Source: an uncultured Eubacteriales bacterium
Lineage (GTDB): Bacteria > Bacillota > Clostridia > Lachnospirales > Lachnospiraceae
NCBI GenBank assembly: GCA_900317515.1
Contig: ONHA01000007.1
Coordinates: 43,655-107,654, forward strand
Length of the DNA stretch: 64,000 bases
Direction of reading: 5' to 3'
Below are positions 34,657 to 44,004 of this stretch, piece after piece. The position numbers were made by a program, and so were the translations under genes. A model generated the notes under the pieces. The model made no database searches. It had not been told where the DNA came from and saw only the letters and a program-made list of their open reading frames with translations. Each line of letters opens with the position of its first letter. The first letter of the stretch is position 1.

Positions 34657-35978
34657 AAATGAAAGACATGATTGCCCTGACCCCGCCGATGGGATGGAAC
34701 AGCTGGGACTGCTTCGGGAACGCGGTAAATGAGGAGCAGCTCCTTGCAAACGCACTGTATATGAAGGAACACCTCCTGCCCTGCGGGTGGGAGTATGTCG
34801 TCTGCGACATCCAGTGGAGCGAGCCGACGGCAGGGCAGAAGGAGCCCTACTACGACCCGTTTGCGCACCTGTGCCTCGATGAATACGGGCGGCAGGTGCC
34901 CGCGCCGAACCGATTTCCTTCCGCGGCCGGCGGAAAGGGCTTCAAACCTCTTGCGGATATGATCCATGAGATGGGGCTTAAATTCGGCATCCACATCATG
35001 CGGGGCGTGCCGCGGCTTGCCGTGCATGAGGCGCTTCCCGTGAAGGGGACGAACACGACCTGCGACGAGATCGCTCACCCCTGGTCGGTCTGCCGCTGGA
35101 ACACGGATATGTACGGGGTTGATCATACAAAAGAAGGCGCGCAGGCCTACTACGACTCGATCTTCGAGCTGTATGCCGCGTGGGGCGTCGACTACGTGAA
35201 GGTGGACGACATCTGCAACACGAACGCCTACCCGGACGATCCCTACTCGGCGGAGAAGGAGATCGAGATGATCCGGAAGGCGATTGATAGCTGCGGCCGG
35301 CCGATGGTGCTCTCCTTGAGTCCGGGCCCGGCGGTGATCGAGAAGGCCTGGCATCTTCGGGAAAATGCAAACCTCTGGCGTATCACCGATGACTTCTGGG
35401 ACGACTGGAAGCTTCTTCTCAACATGTTCGAGCGCTGTGAGGTCTGGGAGCGGCAGGTCTCTCCGGGGTGCTGGCCGGACTGCGACATGCTGCCGGTCGG
35501 GAGCCTGCGCCTTAATTACGTGAAATGGGCGGAGAAGCTGGGCGGTCCGGTCAGGACGTGGACAAAGTTCACGGAGAATGAGCAGGTTACAATGATGAGT
35601 TTGTGGTGCATTTTCAGGTCGCCGCTCATGGTCGGGGCGAATCTGCCGGACAACGACGAGTTCACGCTGAAGCTTCTTACAAATCCGGAGATCCTGCGGA
35701 TGCACCGATGCGGAACGGAGGCGCACCAGGTGAGGCGGACGGAGAAGGAGTGCGTCTGGACGAGCCGGGATGCGGAGAACGGAGAAGTGTATCTGGCGCT
35801 CTTTAACCTTGCGGATGAGGAGGCTTACGTGGGTGCGGAGCTCTCTCTGCTCGGGCTTTCCGGGAGCTTTGCCGTGCGGGATCTCTGGGCGCGGGAGGAG
35901 ATCGGGGAGGTTTCCGGCAGGATCGGGTGCTCACTTCCGCCGCACGGGGCGGCGGTGTTTGCGCTGAGACAGTATTGA
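34653..35978 (+). CDS. glycoside hydrolase family 27 (alpha-galactosidase-like)
   Basis: The 441-residue TIM-barrel enzyme opens LTPPMGWNSWDCFGN, the GH27 hallmark. The predicted nucleophile is D185 in YVKVDDI, and the acid/base is probably D246 or its neighbour in WRITDDFWDDW. A beta-sandwich tail follows from about 350. There is no signal peptide. A GTG twelve bases upstream is also in frame, but the ATG overlapping the previous stop fits translational coupling better. Clostridial GH27-like proteins include alpha-galactosidases and related activities, so specificity is open. It lies upstream of an AraC-regulated galactoside uptake system with a GH36 enzyme. Confidence 0.87.
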   Translation: MKMKDMIALTPPMGWNSWDCFGNAVNEEQLLANALYMKEHLLPCGWEYVVCDIQWSEPTAGQKEPYYDPFAHLCLDEYGRQVPAPNRFPSAAGGKGFKPLADMIHEMGLKFGIHIMRGVPRLAVHEALPVKGTNTTCDEIAHPWSVCRWNTDMYGVDHTKEGAQAYYDSIFELYAAWGVDYVKVDDICNTNAYPDDPYSAEKEIEMIRKAIDSCGRPMVLSLSPGPAVIEKAWHLRENANLWRITDDFWDDWKLLLNMFERCEVWERQVSPGCWPDCDMLPVGSLRLNYVKWAEKLGGPVRTWTKFTENEQVTMMSLWCIFRSPLMVGANLPDNDEFTLKLLTNPEILRMHRCGTEAHQVRRTEKECVWTSRDAENGEVYLALFNLADEEAYVGAELSLLGLSGSFAVRDLWAREEIGEVSGRIGCSLPPHGAAVFALRQY

Positions 35979-35987
35979 GATGGATCG

Positions 35988-36040
35988 ACGGAGCTGGGGA
36001 CGGTTATTTTCACTGCGAAAAGAACCGTCCCCAGCTCCGT
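35988..36040. repeat. GGGGACGGTT repeat hairpin after GH27
   Basis: ACGGAGCTGGGGACGGTT pairs with AACCGTCCCCAGCTCCGT, extended by TTTTC/GAAAA with one mismatch around a short loop. It shares the GGGGACGGTT core with the elements at 7594-7684 and 44005-44127 and lies 10 bp after the GH27 stop, where it could terminate transcription. Confidence 0.75.
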
Positions 36041-36089
36041 TGACCCGTCCGAATCTTACAAACTGACAGTTTTATACGACAAAACACGA

Positions 36090-36118
36090 CTGACAGGGAG
36101 GAAAAAGCGTCTTAAAAT
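36090..36118 (+). promoter_or_regulatory. promoter of the AraC regulator
   Basis: CTGACA (36090-36095), 17-bp spacer, TAAAAT (36113-36118), 30 bp before the AraC ATG. Confidence 0.6.
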
Positions 36119-36147
36119 CGTATCGGTAAGTAAAACGGAGGACGAAA

Positions 36148-37026
36148 ATGTCAAAAACGTATCTTTTATACAAGCCGAGCCAAAGGCGTTTTAATGATCT
36201 TCATTTTTGTTTCTGCGGGTACGAGGCCTGTGATCCGCTTCACAGCTTCGGCCCGTCGGTGCGGTCCAACTATCTGATTCATTATATACTGTCAGGCAAG
36301 GGTATCTACAGCGTAGACAACAACGTCTACCATCTTCAGGCCGGCAAAGGGTTCCTGATCGAACCCGGGGTGCAGACATTTTACCAGGCGGACGCGGAGG
36401 AGCCGTGGTCCTACATCTGGGTCGGGTTCGACGGTGAGTTTGCCCCCGAGTTCATGCGGAAGATGGGTCTCGGCGGCGCACATCTGGTCTTTTCATGCCC
36501 CCACGGCAAAGAACTCGAGGACATCGTCTTCGAGATGCTGCGGCATAACCGGGCGCAGGACGCGGACGAGCTCATGATCGAGTCCCTTCTCTACCGGTTT
36601 CTGGCGCAGATGTCCAGGGATGTCTCGGTGGAGGTGCCCGACACGGCGGAGGGCAACGAGTATGTCCGCAAGGCGATCGAGTACATCCAGACCAATTACA
36701 TGCGGCCGATCAGGGTCCATGACATCGCGGAGTATGTCAACATCAACCGCGGCTATCTCTATGCGCTCTTCAAGAAGGAGATGAACATGTCCCCGCAGGA
36801 GTACCTGACAAACCTCAGGCTGACCCGGGCGGCGGAACAGCTCAACACGACCAACACACCGGTGGAGCAGATCGCCCAGGCAAACGGCTACAACGACCCG
36901 GTGGTCTTCTCGAAAGCCTTCAAGAAAATGCACGGCATATCCCCGATCCGCTACCGGCAGGACACGGCAGACAGATCCAGAGATTCCATGAAACTGAAAG
37001 AAAGTGGAAAAGACACATTACAATAA
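36148..37026 (+). CDS. AraC-family transcriptional regulator
   Basis: The 292-residue protein has an N-terminal cupin-like sugar-sensing domain (~20-160; LIHYILSGKGIYSV, GKGFLIEPGVQTFYQAD) and a C-terminal double helix-turn-helix (~185-280; VHDIAEYVNINRGYLYALFK, then IAQANGYNDPVVFSKAFKKM, ending HGISPIRYRQ). This is the MsmR/RafR layout of Firmicute activators for raffinose- and melibiose-type ABC systems. It immediately precedes such an importer and alpha-galactosidase genes, so it most likely activates them on binding an alpha-galactoside. Confidence 0.92.
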   Translation: MSKTYLLYKPSQRRFNDLHFCFCGYEACDPLHSFGPSVRSNYLIHYILSGKGIYSVDNNVYHLQAGKGFLIEPGVQTFYQADAEEPWSYIWVGFDGEFAPEFMRKMGLGGAHLVFSCPHGKELEDIVFEMLRHNRAQDADELMIESLLYRFLAQMSRDVSVEVPDTAEGNEYVRKAIEYIQTNYMRPIRVHDIAEYVNINRGYLYALFKKEMNMSPQEYLTNLRLTRAAEQLNTTNTPVEQIAQANGYNDPVVFSKAFKKMHGISPIRYRQDTADRSRDSMKLKESGKDTLQ

Positions 37027-37101
37027 GACAAATAAATGTGACATAAATAGCTAACGAATATCCATTCTTTTCGACTAAAATCAGCATAGTTGCACAAAAC
37101 A

Positions 37102-37139
37102 CGGCGGGGCTGCCGGATGCAGCCCCGCCGAATTTTTTT
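37102..37139 (+). terminator. intrinsic terminator between AraC gene and ABC operon
   Basis: CGGCGGGGCTGC (37102-37113) pairs perfectly with GCAGCCCCGCCG (37119-37130), loop CGGAT, followed by AATTTTTTT. It ends 17 bp before the binding-protein ATG. It may end the AraC transcript or, if the importer promoter lies near TAAAAT at 37075-37080, be an attenuator in its leader. Confidence 0.75.
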
Positions 37140-37156
37140 AAGAATGGGAGGATGCA

Positions 37157-38539
37157 ATGAAAAAAAGACTTATCGCACTCACACTTACAGGACTTATGGC
37201 TGTTTCGCTCGCTGCATGCGGCGGCGGATCCGGCTCCAGCACCGCACCGGCAGCGACCGCAGGCGGTTCCGAGTCGACAGCGGGCGGTTCCGCAGCGGCC
37301 TCATCTTCCGGCTACACGGTCAGCGAGCTTAAGGTCAACATCTGGGACAACAACCAGAAGGCCGGCCTGCAGCAGATCGCGGACGAGTGGACAGCGGAAT
37401 CAGGCGTCAAGGTCTCGATCGACGTCGTCGACTGGGACAACTACTGGACGCTCCTCGAGGCAGGCGCTTCCGGCGGCCAGATGCCGGACGTCTTCTGGAT
37501 GCACTCCAACACGGCTCAGATGTACATGGAAAATGACCTGCTCCTGAACCTCGACAGCTATATCGAAGCGGACGATACGATCGACCTCTCCAAGTACTAT
37601 GAAGGCGTTGTCAAGCTTTACAACCGCGCCGACAACGGCTCCCAGTATGCGCTGCCGAAGGATCACGACACGATCGCCCTTCTCTACAACAAGGCGCTCT
37701 TCGACAAGTACGGCGTCGAGTATCCGACCGATGACTGGACTTGGGAAGACCTCCAGAAAGCGGCTGCCGCCATCACGGAAGCCGGCAAGGCTGATCAGGT
37801 CTACGGTTTCGCGATGAACACCTCCAACAACCAGGACGGCTGGTACAACATCGTCTACGATTACGGCGCACAGGTCATCACGGATGATCACAAGGGCACC
37901 ACGATCGGCTCCGCCGAGGGCAAGGCTGCCATGGAAATGCTCCGCCAGATCCTCGAAGTCGCGGCTCCGCAGGCGACCGTCGCCGAGACCGGCACAGAGA
38001 ACCTCTTCAAGTCCGGCAAGACGGCCATGATCTCCCAGGGCTCCTGGATGATCAATTCCTTCTACACCGCTGACAACGCCGCAGACTATGCGTGGGCTAT
38101 GCTTCCGTACGCTGACACTAACGGCAACGGCGCCTGCGACAAGGGCGAGCGCTACTCCGCATACAACGGCCTCGGCTGGGCGGCAGCTGCCAACACCAAG
38201 GATCCGAAAGCAGCGTATGACCTGATCTCTTATTTCTGCTCCGAGAAGGCGCAGAAGGAGCAGGCGTCTCTCGGCGTCACCATGGGCGGCATGCTCGGCG
38301 TCTCCGAAGATTTCGCCAATGCGTTCGAGGGCATGGATGTCTCCGCATTCGTCCGCGCTGAGGAAGAGGGTGACCTGTTCTTCCGTCCGTACACCAGAAA
38401 CACGACTGTCTGGGAAGATGCCCTTCAGCAGAACGGCGGCTTCCTTGATGCATGGCTTGATCCGTCGAATCCGGAAACCATGGCAAAGGCCTGCGACAAC
38501 GCCCAGAAGATCATTGAGAATGCAATTGCAGCTGAATAA
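37157..38539 (+). CDS. ABC importer sugar-binding lipoprotein
   Basis: This is a family 1-type extracellular solute-binding protein (460 residues). The lipoprotein signal peptide has the lipobox SLAAC with Cys21 as lipid anchor, followed by a Gly/Ser/Ala-rich linker to ~55. The mature domain has typical features: LKVNIWDNNQKAGLQQIADEW at its start, then MPDVFWMHSNTAQMYM. It lies on the outer face of the membrane and delivers oligosaccharide to the two permeases downstream. A terminator-like hairpin after the gene would let it be made in excess. Neighbouring GH36 and GH27 genes point to raffinose-family or other alpha-galactosides. Confidence 0.93.
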   Translation: MKKRLIALTLTGLMAVSLAACGGGSGSSTAPAATAGGSESTAGGSAAASSSGYTVSELKVNIWDNNQKAGLQQIADEWTAESGVKVSIDVVDWDNYWTLLEAGASGGQMPDVFWMHSNTAQMYMENDLLLNLDSYIEADDTIDLSKYYEGVVKLYNRADNGSQYALPKDHDTIALLYNKALFDKYGVEYPTDDWTWEDLQKAAAAITEAGKADQVYGFAMNTSNNQDGWYNIVYDYGAQVITDDHKGTTIGSAEGKAAMEMLRQILEVAAPQATVAETGTENLFKSGKTAMISQGSWMINSFYTADNAADYAWAMLPYADTNGNGACDKGERYSAYNGLGWAAAANTKDPKAAYDLISYFCSEKAQKEQASLGVTMGGMLGVSEDFANAFEGMDVSAFVRAEEEGDLFFRPYTRNTTVWEDALQQNGGFLDAWLDPSNPETMAKACDNAQKIIENAIAAE

Positions 38540-38573
38540 GCAGCTCATTTTCCGAAATCGGAATGCTTAATTC

Positions 38574-38612
38574 AAGCCGGGCCCCTGGGGTGACCATCGG
38601 CCCGGCTTTTTT
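38574..38612 (+). terminator. partial terminator between binding protein and permease
   Basis: AAGCCGGGCC (38574-38583) pairs with GGCCCGGCTT (38599-38608), followed by TTTTTT. In a continuous operon this placement usually reduces permease expression relative to the binding protein. Confidence 0.8.
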
Positions 38613-38632
38613 CAAGAGTTAAAGGGGGAACT

Positions 38633-39520
38633 ATGAAGCAAAAGATGACAGTGGCCGAGAAGCGGGAGGCGAGATGGGGCTACCTCTTCGTCGCACCGAC
38701 TATGATCGGTCTTATCGTTCTCAATTTCTACCCGTTCTTCAATACGATCTACCAGTCTTTCTGCAAGACCGGTGACTTCGGCCGGGGAAATAAATTTGTC
38801 GGTCTCGTTAACTATCAGGCGGTTCTCACGAAATCCGAAACCTGGCAGGCACTCTGGAACACGATCAAGTACGCAATCATCGAGGTGCCGCTCGGCATCG
38901 TGATCGCGCTCCTGCTCGCGGTTCTCTTAAATAAGAAGATTGCCGGAAAATCGGTTTACCGCACCATTTTCTTCCTGCCGATGGTCTGCGCACCTGCCGC
39001 CGTCGCGATGGTCTGGAAATGGCTCTACAACACGCAGTTCGGTCTTCTCAACAATATTTTCGGCACGAAGATCGCCTGGATCTCGGACCCGAAGATCGCC
39101 TGGATCTCGATCGGCATCATCGGCGTCTGGTCCATCATCGGCTACAACATGGTCCTCTTCATCGGCGGTCTCCAGGAGATCCCGGGAGACTACTATGAGG
39201 CGGCTTCCATCGACGGGGCGACCGGCATCCGAGCATTTTTCCACATCACGCTGCCGCTGCTTTCCCCGACGACATTCTTCATCGTCCAGACCCGTATTAT
39301 CGGCGCGCTGACCATCTTCGACCTGATGTTCATGGTCATGGACAAGACGAATGTGGCGCTGCCGAAGGTCCAGTCCATCGTCTACCTGTTCTATCAGTAC
39401 GCGTTCACGAACGGCGACAAGGGCTACGGAGCTACGATCGTCATGGTTCTTGTCATTTTCATCATGATCATCACGTTCATTCTCCAGAAACTGGAGAAGC
39501 GTGTGGTCTACCACAACTAA
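38633..39520 (+). CDS. ABC sugar importer permease 1 (MalF/MsmF type)
   Basis: The 295-residue membrane protein has six predicted helices. The EAA loop is YEAASIDGATGIRAFFHITLPLLSP (near residue 190), which contacts the ATPase. The opening RWGYLFVAPTMIGLIVLNFYPFF is typical of the MsmF/UgpA group. The start follows AAGGGGG. No ATPase gene is in the cluster, so the importer must share a multitask MsmK/MsmX-type ATPase encoded elsewhere, as is common in Firmicutes. Confidence 0.94.
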   Translation: MKQKMTVAEKREARWGYLFVAPTMIGLIVLNFYPFFNTIYQSFCKTGDFGRGNKFVGLVNYQAVLTKSETWQALWNTIKYAIIEVPLGIVIALLLAVLLNKKIAGKSVYRTIFFLPMVCAPAAVAMVWKWLYNTQFGLLNNIFGTKIAWISDPKIAWISIGIIGVWSIIGYNMVLFIGGLQEIPGDYYEAASIDGATGIRAFFHITLPLLSPTTFFIVQTRIIGALTIFDLMFMVMDKTNVALPKVQSIVYLFYQYAFTNGDKGYGATIVMVLVIFIMIITFILQKLEKRVVYHN

Positions 39521-39537
39521 AGGAAGGAGGATGAAAC

Positions 39538-40380
39538 ATGGAAGGCTACGCAGCTAAGCAGAGAAATATCAAAATCGTGATGCATGTGGTCCTGATCATC
39601 ATGTCCTTCATCATGCTGGTCCCGTTCGCCTGGATGATCCTGACGGCGCTCAAGACCAATCAGGAGGCGATCTCGGTCTCCCCGTTCTATATCCTGCCCC
39701 ACAGCGGCTGGCACTGGGAGAACTTCGGCAAGGTGTGGCAGAGCTACAATTTCATCACGCTCTACAAGAACACCCTGCTCATGATCTTCTGGCGCGTGGT
39801 CTGCGCGGTTCTGACCGCCACGATGGCCGGCTACGCGTTCGGACGCCTGAAGTTCCCGGGAAGGAATTTTCTTTTCTCGCTCATCCTCGTTCAGATGATG
39901 ATCCCGGCACAGATCTTCATTATCCCGCAGTACCTGATGGTTTCCAAGCTTGGCATGCTGAACAGCATGTTCGGCCTGGTCTTCCCGGGTCTCGTGACCG
40001 CGTTCGGTACATACCTCTTAAAGACCGGCTACGAGGGACTGCCCAAGGATCTTGAGGAAGCAGCCATGATCGACGGCTGCAACGTCGGGCAGAGATTCCT
40101 CTTCATCATGATGCCGCTGACGCAGAGCTCGATGGTCTCGCTCGGCATCTTTACCGCGGTCTTCGCGTTCAAGGATCTGATGTGGCCGATGATCGTCTGC
40201 ACGAATGCGGACACGACGACGCTCTCCGCGGGTCTCGCGAAGATGCAGGGCCAGTACGGCTCCGAGTATCCGACCATGATGGCGGCGGCGACGCTGGCGG
40301 TCCTGCCGATGATCGTGATCTACGTGATCTTCCAGAAGCAGTTTGTCGAGGGCATCGCAACCTCCGGCGGAAAGCTTTAA
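39538..40380 (+). CDS. ABC sugar importer permease 2 (MalG/MsmG type)
   Basis: The 280-residue partner permease has six helices. Its EAA loop is LEEAAMIDGCNVGQRFLFIMMPL (near 170), and the C-terminus VEGIATSGGKL is characteristic of the MalG group. An excellent AGGAGG precedes the ATG, 17 bp after permease 1. A hairpin after the gene may partly end the transcript. Confidence 0.95.
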   Translation: MEGYAAKQRNIKIVMHVVLIIMSFIMLVPFAWMILTALKTNQEAISVSPFYILPHSGWHWENFGKVWQSYNFITLYKNTLLMIFWRVVCAVLTATMAGYAFGRLKFPGRNFLFSLILVQMMIPAQIFIIPQYLMVSKLGMLNSMFGLVFPGLVTAFGTYLLKTGYEGLPKDLEEAAMIDGCNVGQRFLFIMMPLTQSSMVSLGIFTAVFAFKDLMWPMIVCTNADTTTLSAGLAKMQGQYGSEYPTMMAAATLAVLPMIVIYVIFQKQFVEGIATSGGKL

Positions 40381-40401
40381 TCTGACGCTATCCGGCACTA
40401 T

Positions 40402-40431
40402 CAGGGCGGCTCTCCGCGGAGAACCGCCCTG
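40402..40431 (+). terminator. hairpin after permease 2
   Basis: CAGGGCGG-TCTCC pairs with GGAGA-CCGCCCTG around GC with a central mismatch, followed only by a weak TTATTTT. Probably a partial terminator or stabilising hairpin inside the operon. Confidence 0.55.
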
Positions 40432-40452
40432 TTATTTTGAAAGGACCTCTGC

Positions 40453-41094
40453 ATGAAGAAAATTGAGCACATCCTGACATACTACTGGCTGTGGATCGTC
40501 GGTATCGGCGGCGGGGCGGTGCTTGCTGTCTACATCCTCTACCATGCATTTTTTACGGTGAAGGAGAACTGGTTCTATGCGGTTCTCGTGAACGTCATGG
40601 AGCCGGACAGCGTCATCGCGGAGCTTAAGGAGGATTTTATTTCCCATGCGGGCTACGACACCTCGGTGAAGAACGTTGTCATAAACGCAAACAGCTACTT
40701 CGACGCCTCAATCAGCGGAGGAACCAATAACAACTATTTCCAGTCGTTCGCAGCCCTCGTCGAGTCAGGAGACCTGGATGCCGTCGTGACGAGTGAGGCG
40801 AACCTCATCGCGGTCGGAGAGGCCGGACGGCTCCTGGATCTTTCCGCGGAGCCTTACGCGGAGCTCTTTCAAGGCTGGGAGAATCGCTTTGTATACTGTA
40901 TACCGTATGATGCGGAGTACAGCACGGATCCCGTGCCGGTCGGGATCGATATCAGCGGCTCGGATCTCACGGAAGTATACGGGCTTTACCCGGACGGAGC
41001 GGTCCTGGGCGTCGGCGCCTACACGAAGCATCCGGAGGAGGTCATAAAGTTTCTCTCGTTTTTAAACGTAAGCCCCACGGGCGGGAAGGAGTGA
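40453..41094 (+). CDS. membrane-anchored extracellular protein, possibly a degenerate solute-binding domain
   Basis: The 213-residue protein has one N-terminal membrane helix (~10-35; WLWIVGIGGGAVLAVYILY) and a predicted external domain. The domain has VVINANSYFDA, SFAALVESGDLDAVVTSEANL and EEVIKFLSFLN, which resemble fragments of periplasmic binding-protein folds, but it is far too short for a complete one. It sits between the importer permeases and a DUF624 gene, one base before the latter, and is clearly in the operon. It could be an accessory subunit of the importer. No established family name is offered. Confidence 0.6.
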   Translation: MKKIEHILTYYWLWIVGIGGGAVLAVYILYHAFFTVKENWFYAVLVNVMEPDSVIAELKEDFISHAGYDTSVKNVVINANSYFDASISGGTNNNYFQSFAALVESGDLDAVVTSEANLIAVGEAGRLLDLSAEPYAELFQGWENRFVYCIPYDAEYSTDPVPVGIDISGSDLTEVYGLYPDGAVLGVGAYTKHPEEVIKFLSFLNVSPTGGKE

Positions 41095-41095
41095 C

Positions 41096-41755
41096 ATGCG
41101 CGAGAAAATAGCGGCATTTCTGGACAACGACAGCGCCTTCGGGCGGGCTATGGGAAAATGCGGACTCCTGATCGGAGCCAACCTCATGTTCCTTGTCTTC
41201 AGCTTCCCGGTGATCACGGCCGGGCCGGCGTTCATCGCGCTTTTTACGATCACGCTGAAGACGCTGCGCGGGCAGGATGTCAGCCCGGTAAAGGAGTTCT
41301 GGCGGGCGTTCAAGGCGAACTTCAGGCAGGGGATGGTCATCTGGCTCATCTTCCTTGTAATCGTGTTTATCGCTGTCACGGATGTCCGTTTTCTCGTGGA
41401 CAGCACGGGTTTTTTGAAGTATTTTAAATATATGGTCTACTTCGTCTCCGGCTTTGCGCTGGTGATCTTCGTGCACCTTCTGCCGGTGACGGCTGCCTTT
41501 AACGGGAAGCTGCCCCGGCTTCTTGCCAATGCGTTTTATTTTGCGGCTAAGAACCCCGCAAGGGCGCTTTTTTGCGCCGCCTTATTTGTCGGGCCGATGA
41601 TCCTGACCTACATGGATCTCAGGAGGCTTCCGCTCTACGCGTTCCTCTGGGTCATGTGCGGGTTTTCACTCGTGGCCCTCGCCATATCAAAATGCCTCAT
41701 AAAGGATTTCAACCGGTTCCTGCCGGAGATCGAGAACGATCCGGAAGAGCCGTAA
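41096..41755 (+). CDS. DUF624 (YesL-like) integral membrane protein
   Basis: The 219-residue protein has five or six predicted helices. It matches the DUF624/YesL family: the N-terminal LLIGANLMFLVFSFPVITAGPAFIA segment, then TLKTLRGQDVSPVKEFWRAFKANFRQG. Family members are almost always next to sugar ABC transporters in Firmicutes, but their function is unknown. The start overlaps the ribosome-site region of the previous gene, so expression is coupled. Confidence 0.85.
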   Translation: MREKIAAFLDNDSAFGRAMGKCGLLIGANLMFLVFSFPVITAGPAFIALFTITLKTLRGQDVSPVKEFWRAFKANFRQGMVIWLIFLVIVFIAVTDVRFLVDSTGFLKYFKYMVYFVSGFALVIFVHLLPVTAAFNGKLPRLLANAFYFAAKNPARALFCAALFVGPMILTYMDLRRLPLYAFLWVMCGFSLVALAISKCLIKDFNRFLPEIENDPEEP

Positions 41756-41773
41756 GCAAAGGAGGATAGAAAA

Positions 41774-43999
41774 ATGCCCATAATCATTCACGAAAAGACC
41801 GGAACATTTCATCTGACGAACGACAGTGTGAGTTACATTTTCCGCATTATGGAAAATGAACAGCTCGAAAACCTTTACTACGGAAAAAAGATCCACGACA
41901 GGGAGGATTTCTCTCATCTCCATGAGGAGGAGATGCGGCCCCAGATGTCGATCTCGGTGCCGGAGCCGTCGCTGCTCTCGATGCACTACACGAGGCAGGA
42001 GTATCCGTCCTACGGGACCGGCGACTACAGGAGTCCCGCGGTATCCGTGCTGCAGGAGAACGGCAGCCGGGTGGTGAACTTCACCTATGATTCCCATGAG
42101 GTTTTCGCGGGGAAGAAGCCGCTTCCCGGGCTTCCGGCGACCTACGTGGAGGAGGATTCCGAGGCGGAGACGCTGGAGGTTCATCTCTCGGACAAGCTGA
42201 CCGGGACGGAGCTCGTGCTTTCCTACACGGTCTTCGCGGATCTGCCAGCGATCGCCCGGCATGCGAGGTTCCGCCAGACAGGAAGTGAGAGCGTGGTCCT
42301 TGAAAAGGCGATGAGCGCCTCGGTTGAATTCCTTGACATGAACTATGAGCTTGTGCAGCTCTCGGGCGCCTGGGCGCGTGAGAGATACGTGCATGTCCGG
42401 AAGCTTGACATGGGGTTCCAGGGGATCCAGGGCCTGGCCGGGACGGCCGGCGGTGCGGAGCAGAACCCGTTTATCGCGCTTAAAAGGCCTGAGACAACGG
42501 AGTTCTCAGGCGAAGTCTACGGCATGAGCCTCGTCTACAGCGGGAATTTCCTGGCGAATGTCGAGGTGTCCACATTTGACATGACGCGCGCGATGCTGGG
42601 AGTGAGTCCGGAGAATTTCGCCTGGAAGCTTGAGACGGGCGAGAGCTTCACGACGCCGGAGGCGGTGCTTGTCTACTCGGATGCGGGGCTTAACGGGATG
42701 AGCCGTGCATTTCACAGGCTCTACGGGCGTCGGCTTGCCCGCGGAAAATGGCGCGATGAGCCCCGGCCGATCCTCCTCAACAACTGGGAGGGGACATATT
42801 TTGATTTTACAGAGGAGAAGCTCCTTGCGATGGCCCGCGAAGCCAAGGAGGCCGGCATCGAACTCTTCGTCCTCGACGACGGCTGGTTCGGCGCGAGAAA
42901 TGACGACTGGGCGGGCCTCGGCGACTGGTACTGCAACCTTGAGAAGATCCCGTCGGGGATCGGCGGCCTCTCGCGGAAGATCGAGGAGATCGGGCTCAAA
43001 TTCGGGCTCTGGTTCGAGCTTGAGATGGTGAATCCGGACAGCGACCTCTTCCGCGCGCACCCGGACTGGGCGATCCATGTGCCCGGGCGCTTCCGGAGCC
43101 ATGCGCGGCACCAGTATGTGCTCGATTACTCGCGGCCGGAGGTGGTCGATTACATCTATGAGATGGTGGCGAAGATCCTTGCGGAGTCGAAGATCTCCTA
43201 CATCAAGTGGGACATGAACCGCTACATGACCGAGCCGTACTCTGTGGGGCTTCCCGCAGACCGGCAGGGCGAGATGATGCACCGCTACATTCTGGGCGTT
43301 TACAGCCTCTATGAGCGGCTGACGACAGCATTCCCGGAGATTTTATTTGAGTCCTGCGCCTCGGGCGGGGCCCGGTTTGACCCGGGGATGCTCTACTACG
43401 CGCCGCAGGCCTGGTGCAGCGACGATACGGACGCCTCGGAGCGCGTGAAGATCCAGTACGGGACGACGTTTGTGTACCCGGTGGTGATGATGGGGTCCCA
43501 CGTCTCGGCGGTGCCGAATCACCAGCTTTTCCGCACGACGCCTCTAAAGACGCGCGGCGCGGTCGCCTCCTTCGGGACATTCGGCTACGAGCTCGTCCTC
43601 GGGAAAATGAAGCCCGAAGAGCTGGCTGTCGTGAAGGATCAGGTCGCGTTCATGAAGAAGTACCGGAGGCTGATCCAGATCGATGGGACGTTCATAAGGC
43701 TCTTAAGTCCGTTTGAACACAATGAGGCGGGCTGGATCGTGGTCTCGGAGGATAAAAGAGAGGCGCTCGGGCTTTATTTCCAGAGACTCAACAAGGTGAA
43801 CGGGTCCTGGGTGCGGTTTAAGCTTGCCGGGCTCGATCCGGACAGGCTCTACACGGTCTCATGGGAGGTGTGCGGAGAGCGGAAGGTTTACGAGGCTTAC
43901 GGCGACGAGCTCATGAGTGTCGGGATCCCGGTGAACCGGGCCGACCTCAGTGCGGAGGGCGGCGATTTTGCGGCGCTGCTCTATGAGATAAAAGGGTGA
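41774..43999 (+). CDS. alpha-galactosidase, glycoside hydrolase family 36
   Basis: This 741-residue cytoplasmic enzyme removes terminal alpha-1,6-galactose from raffinose, stachyose and melibiose. An N-terminal beta-supersandwich (~1-330) is followed by a TIM barrel with LFVLDDGWFG and a C-terminal beta domain. The predicted nucleophile is D480 in YIKWDMNR and the acid/base is D550 in CSDDTD; the 70-residue spacing equals that of the well-studied bacillary AgaA. Length is typical of the large GH36 group. It is the last gene of the uptake operon, following AGGAGG, and is the main catabolic enzyme for the imported sugar. Confidence 0.95.
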   Translation: MPIIIHEKTGTFHLTNDSVSYIFRIMENEQLENLYYGKKIHDREDFSHLHEEEMRPQMSISVPEPSLLSMHYTRQEYPSYGTGDYRSPAVSVLQENGSRVVNFTYDSHEVFAGKKPLPGLPATYVEEDSEAETLEVHLSDKLTGTELVLSYTVFADLPAIARHARFRQTGSESVVLEKAMSASVEFLDMNYELVQLSGAWARERYVHVRKLDMGFQGIQGLAGTAGGAEQNPFIALKRPETTEFSGEVYGMSLVYSGNFLANVEVSTFDMTRAMLGVSPENFAWKLETGESFTTPEAVLVYSDAGLNGMSRAFHRLYGRRLARGKWRDEPRPILLNNWEGTYFDFTEEKLLAMAREAKEAGIELFVLDDGWFGARNDDWAGLGDWYCNLEKIPSGIGGLSRKIEEIGLKFGLWFELEMVNPDSDLFRAHPDWAIHVPGRFRSHARHQYVLDYSRPEVVDYIYEMVAKILAESKISYIKWDMNRYMTEPYSVGLPADRQGEMMHRYILGVYSLYERLTTAFPEILFESCASGGARFDPGMLYYAPQAWCSDDTDASERVKIQYGTTFVYPVVMMGSHVSAVPNHQLFRTTPLKTRGAVASFGTFGYELVLGKMKPEELAVVKDQVAFMKKYRRLIQIDGTFIRLLSPFEHNEAGWIVVSEDKREALGLYFQRLNKVNGSWVRFKLAGLDPDRLYTVSWEVCGERKVYEAYGDELMSVGIPVNRADLSAEGGDFAALLYEIKG

Positions 44000-44004
44000 T
44001 AACA

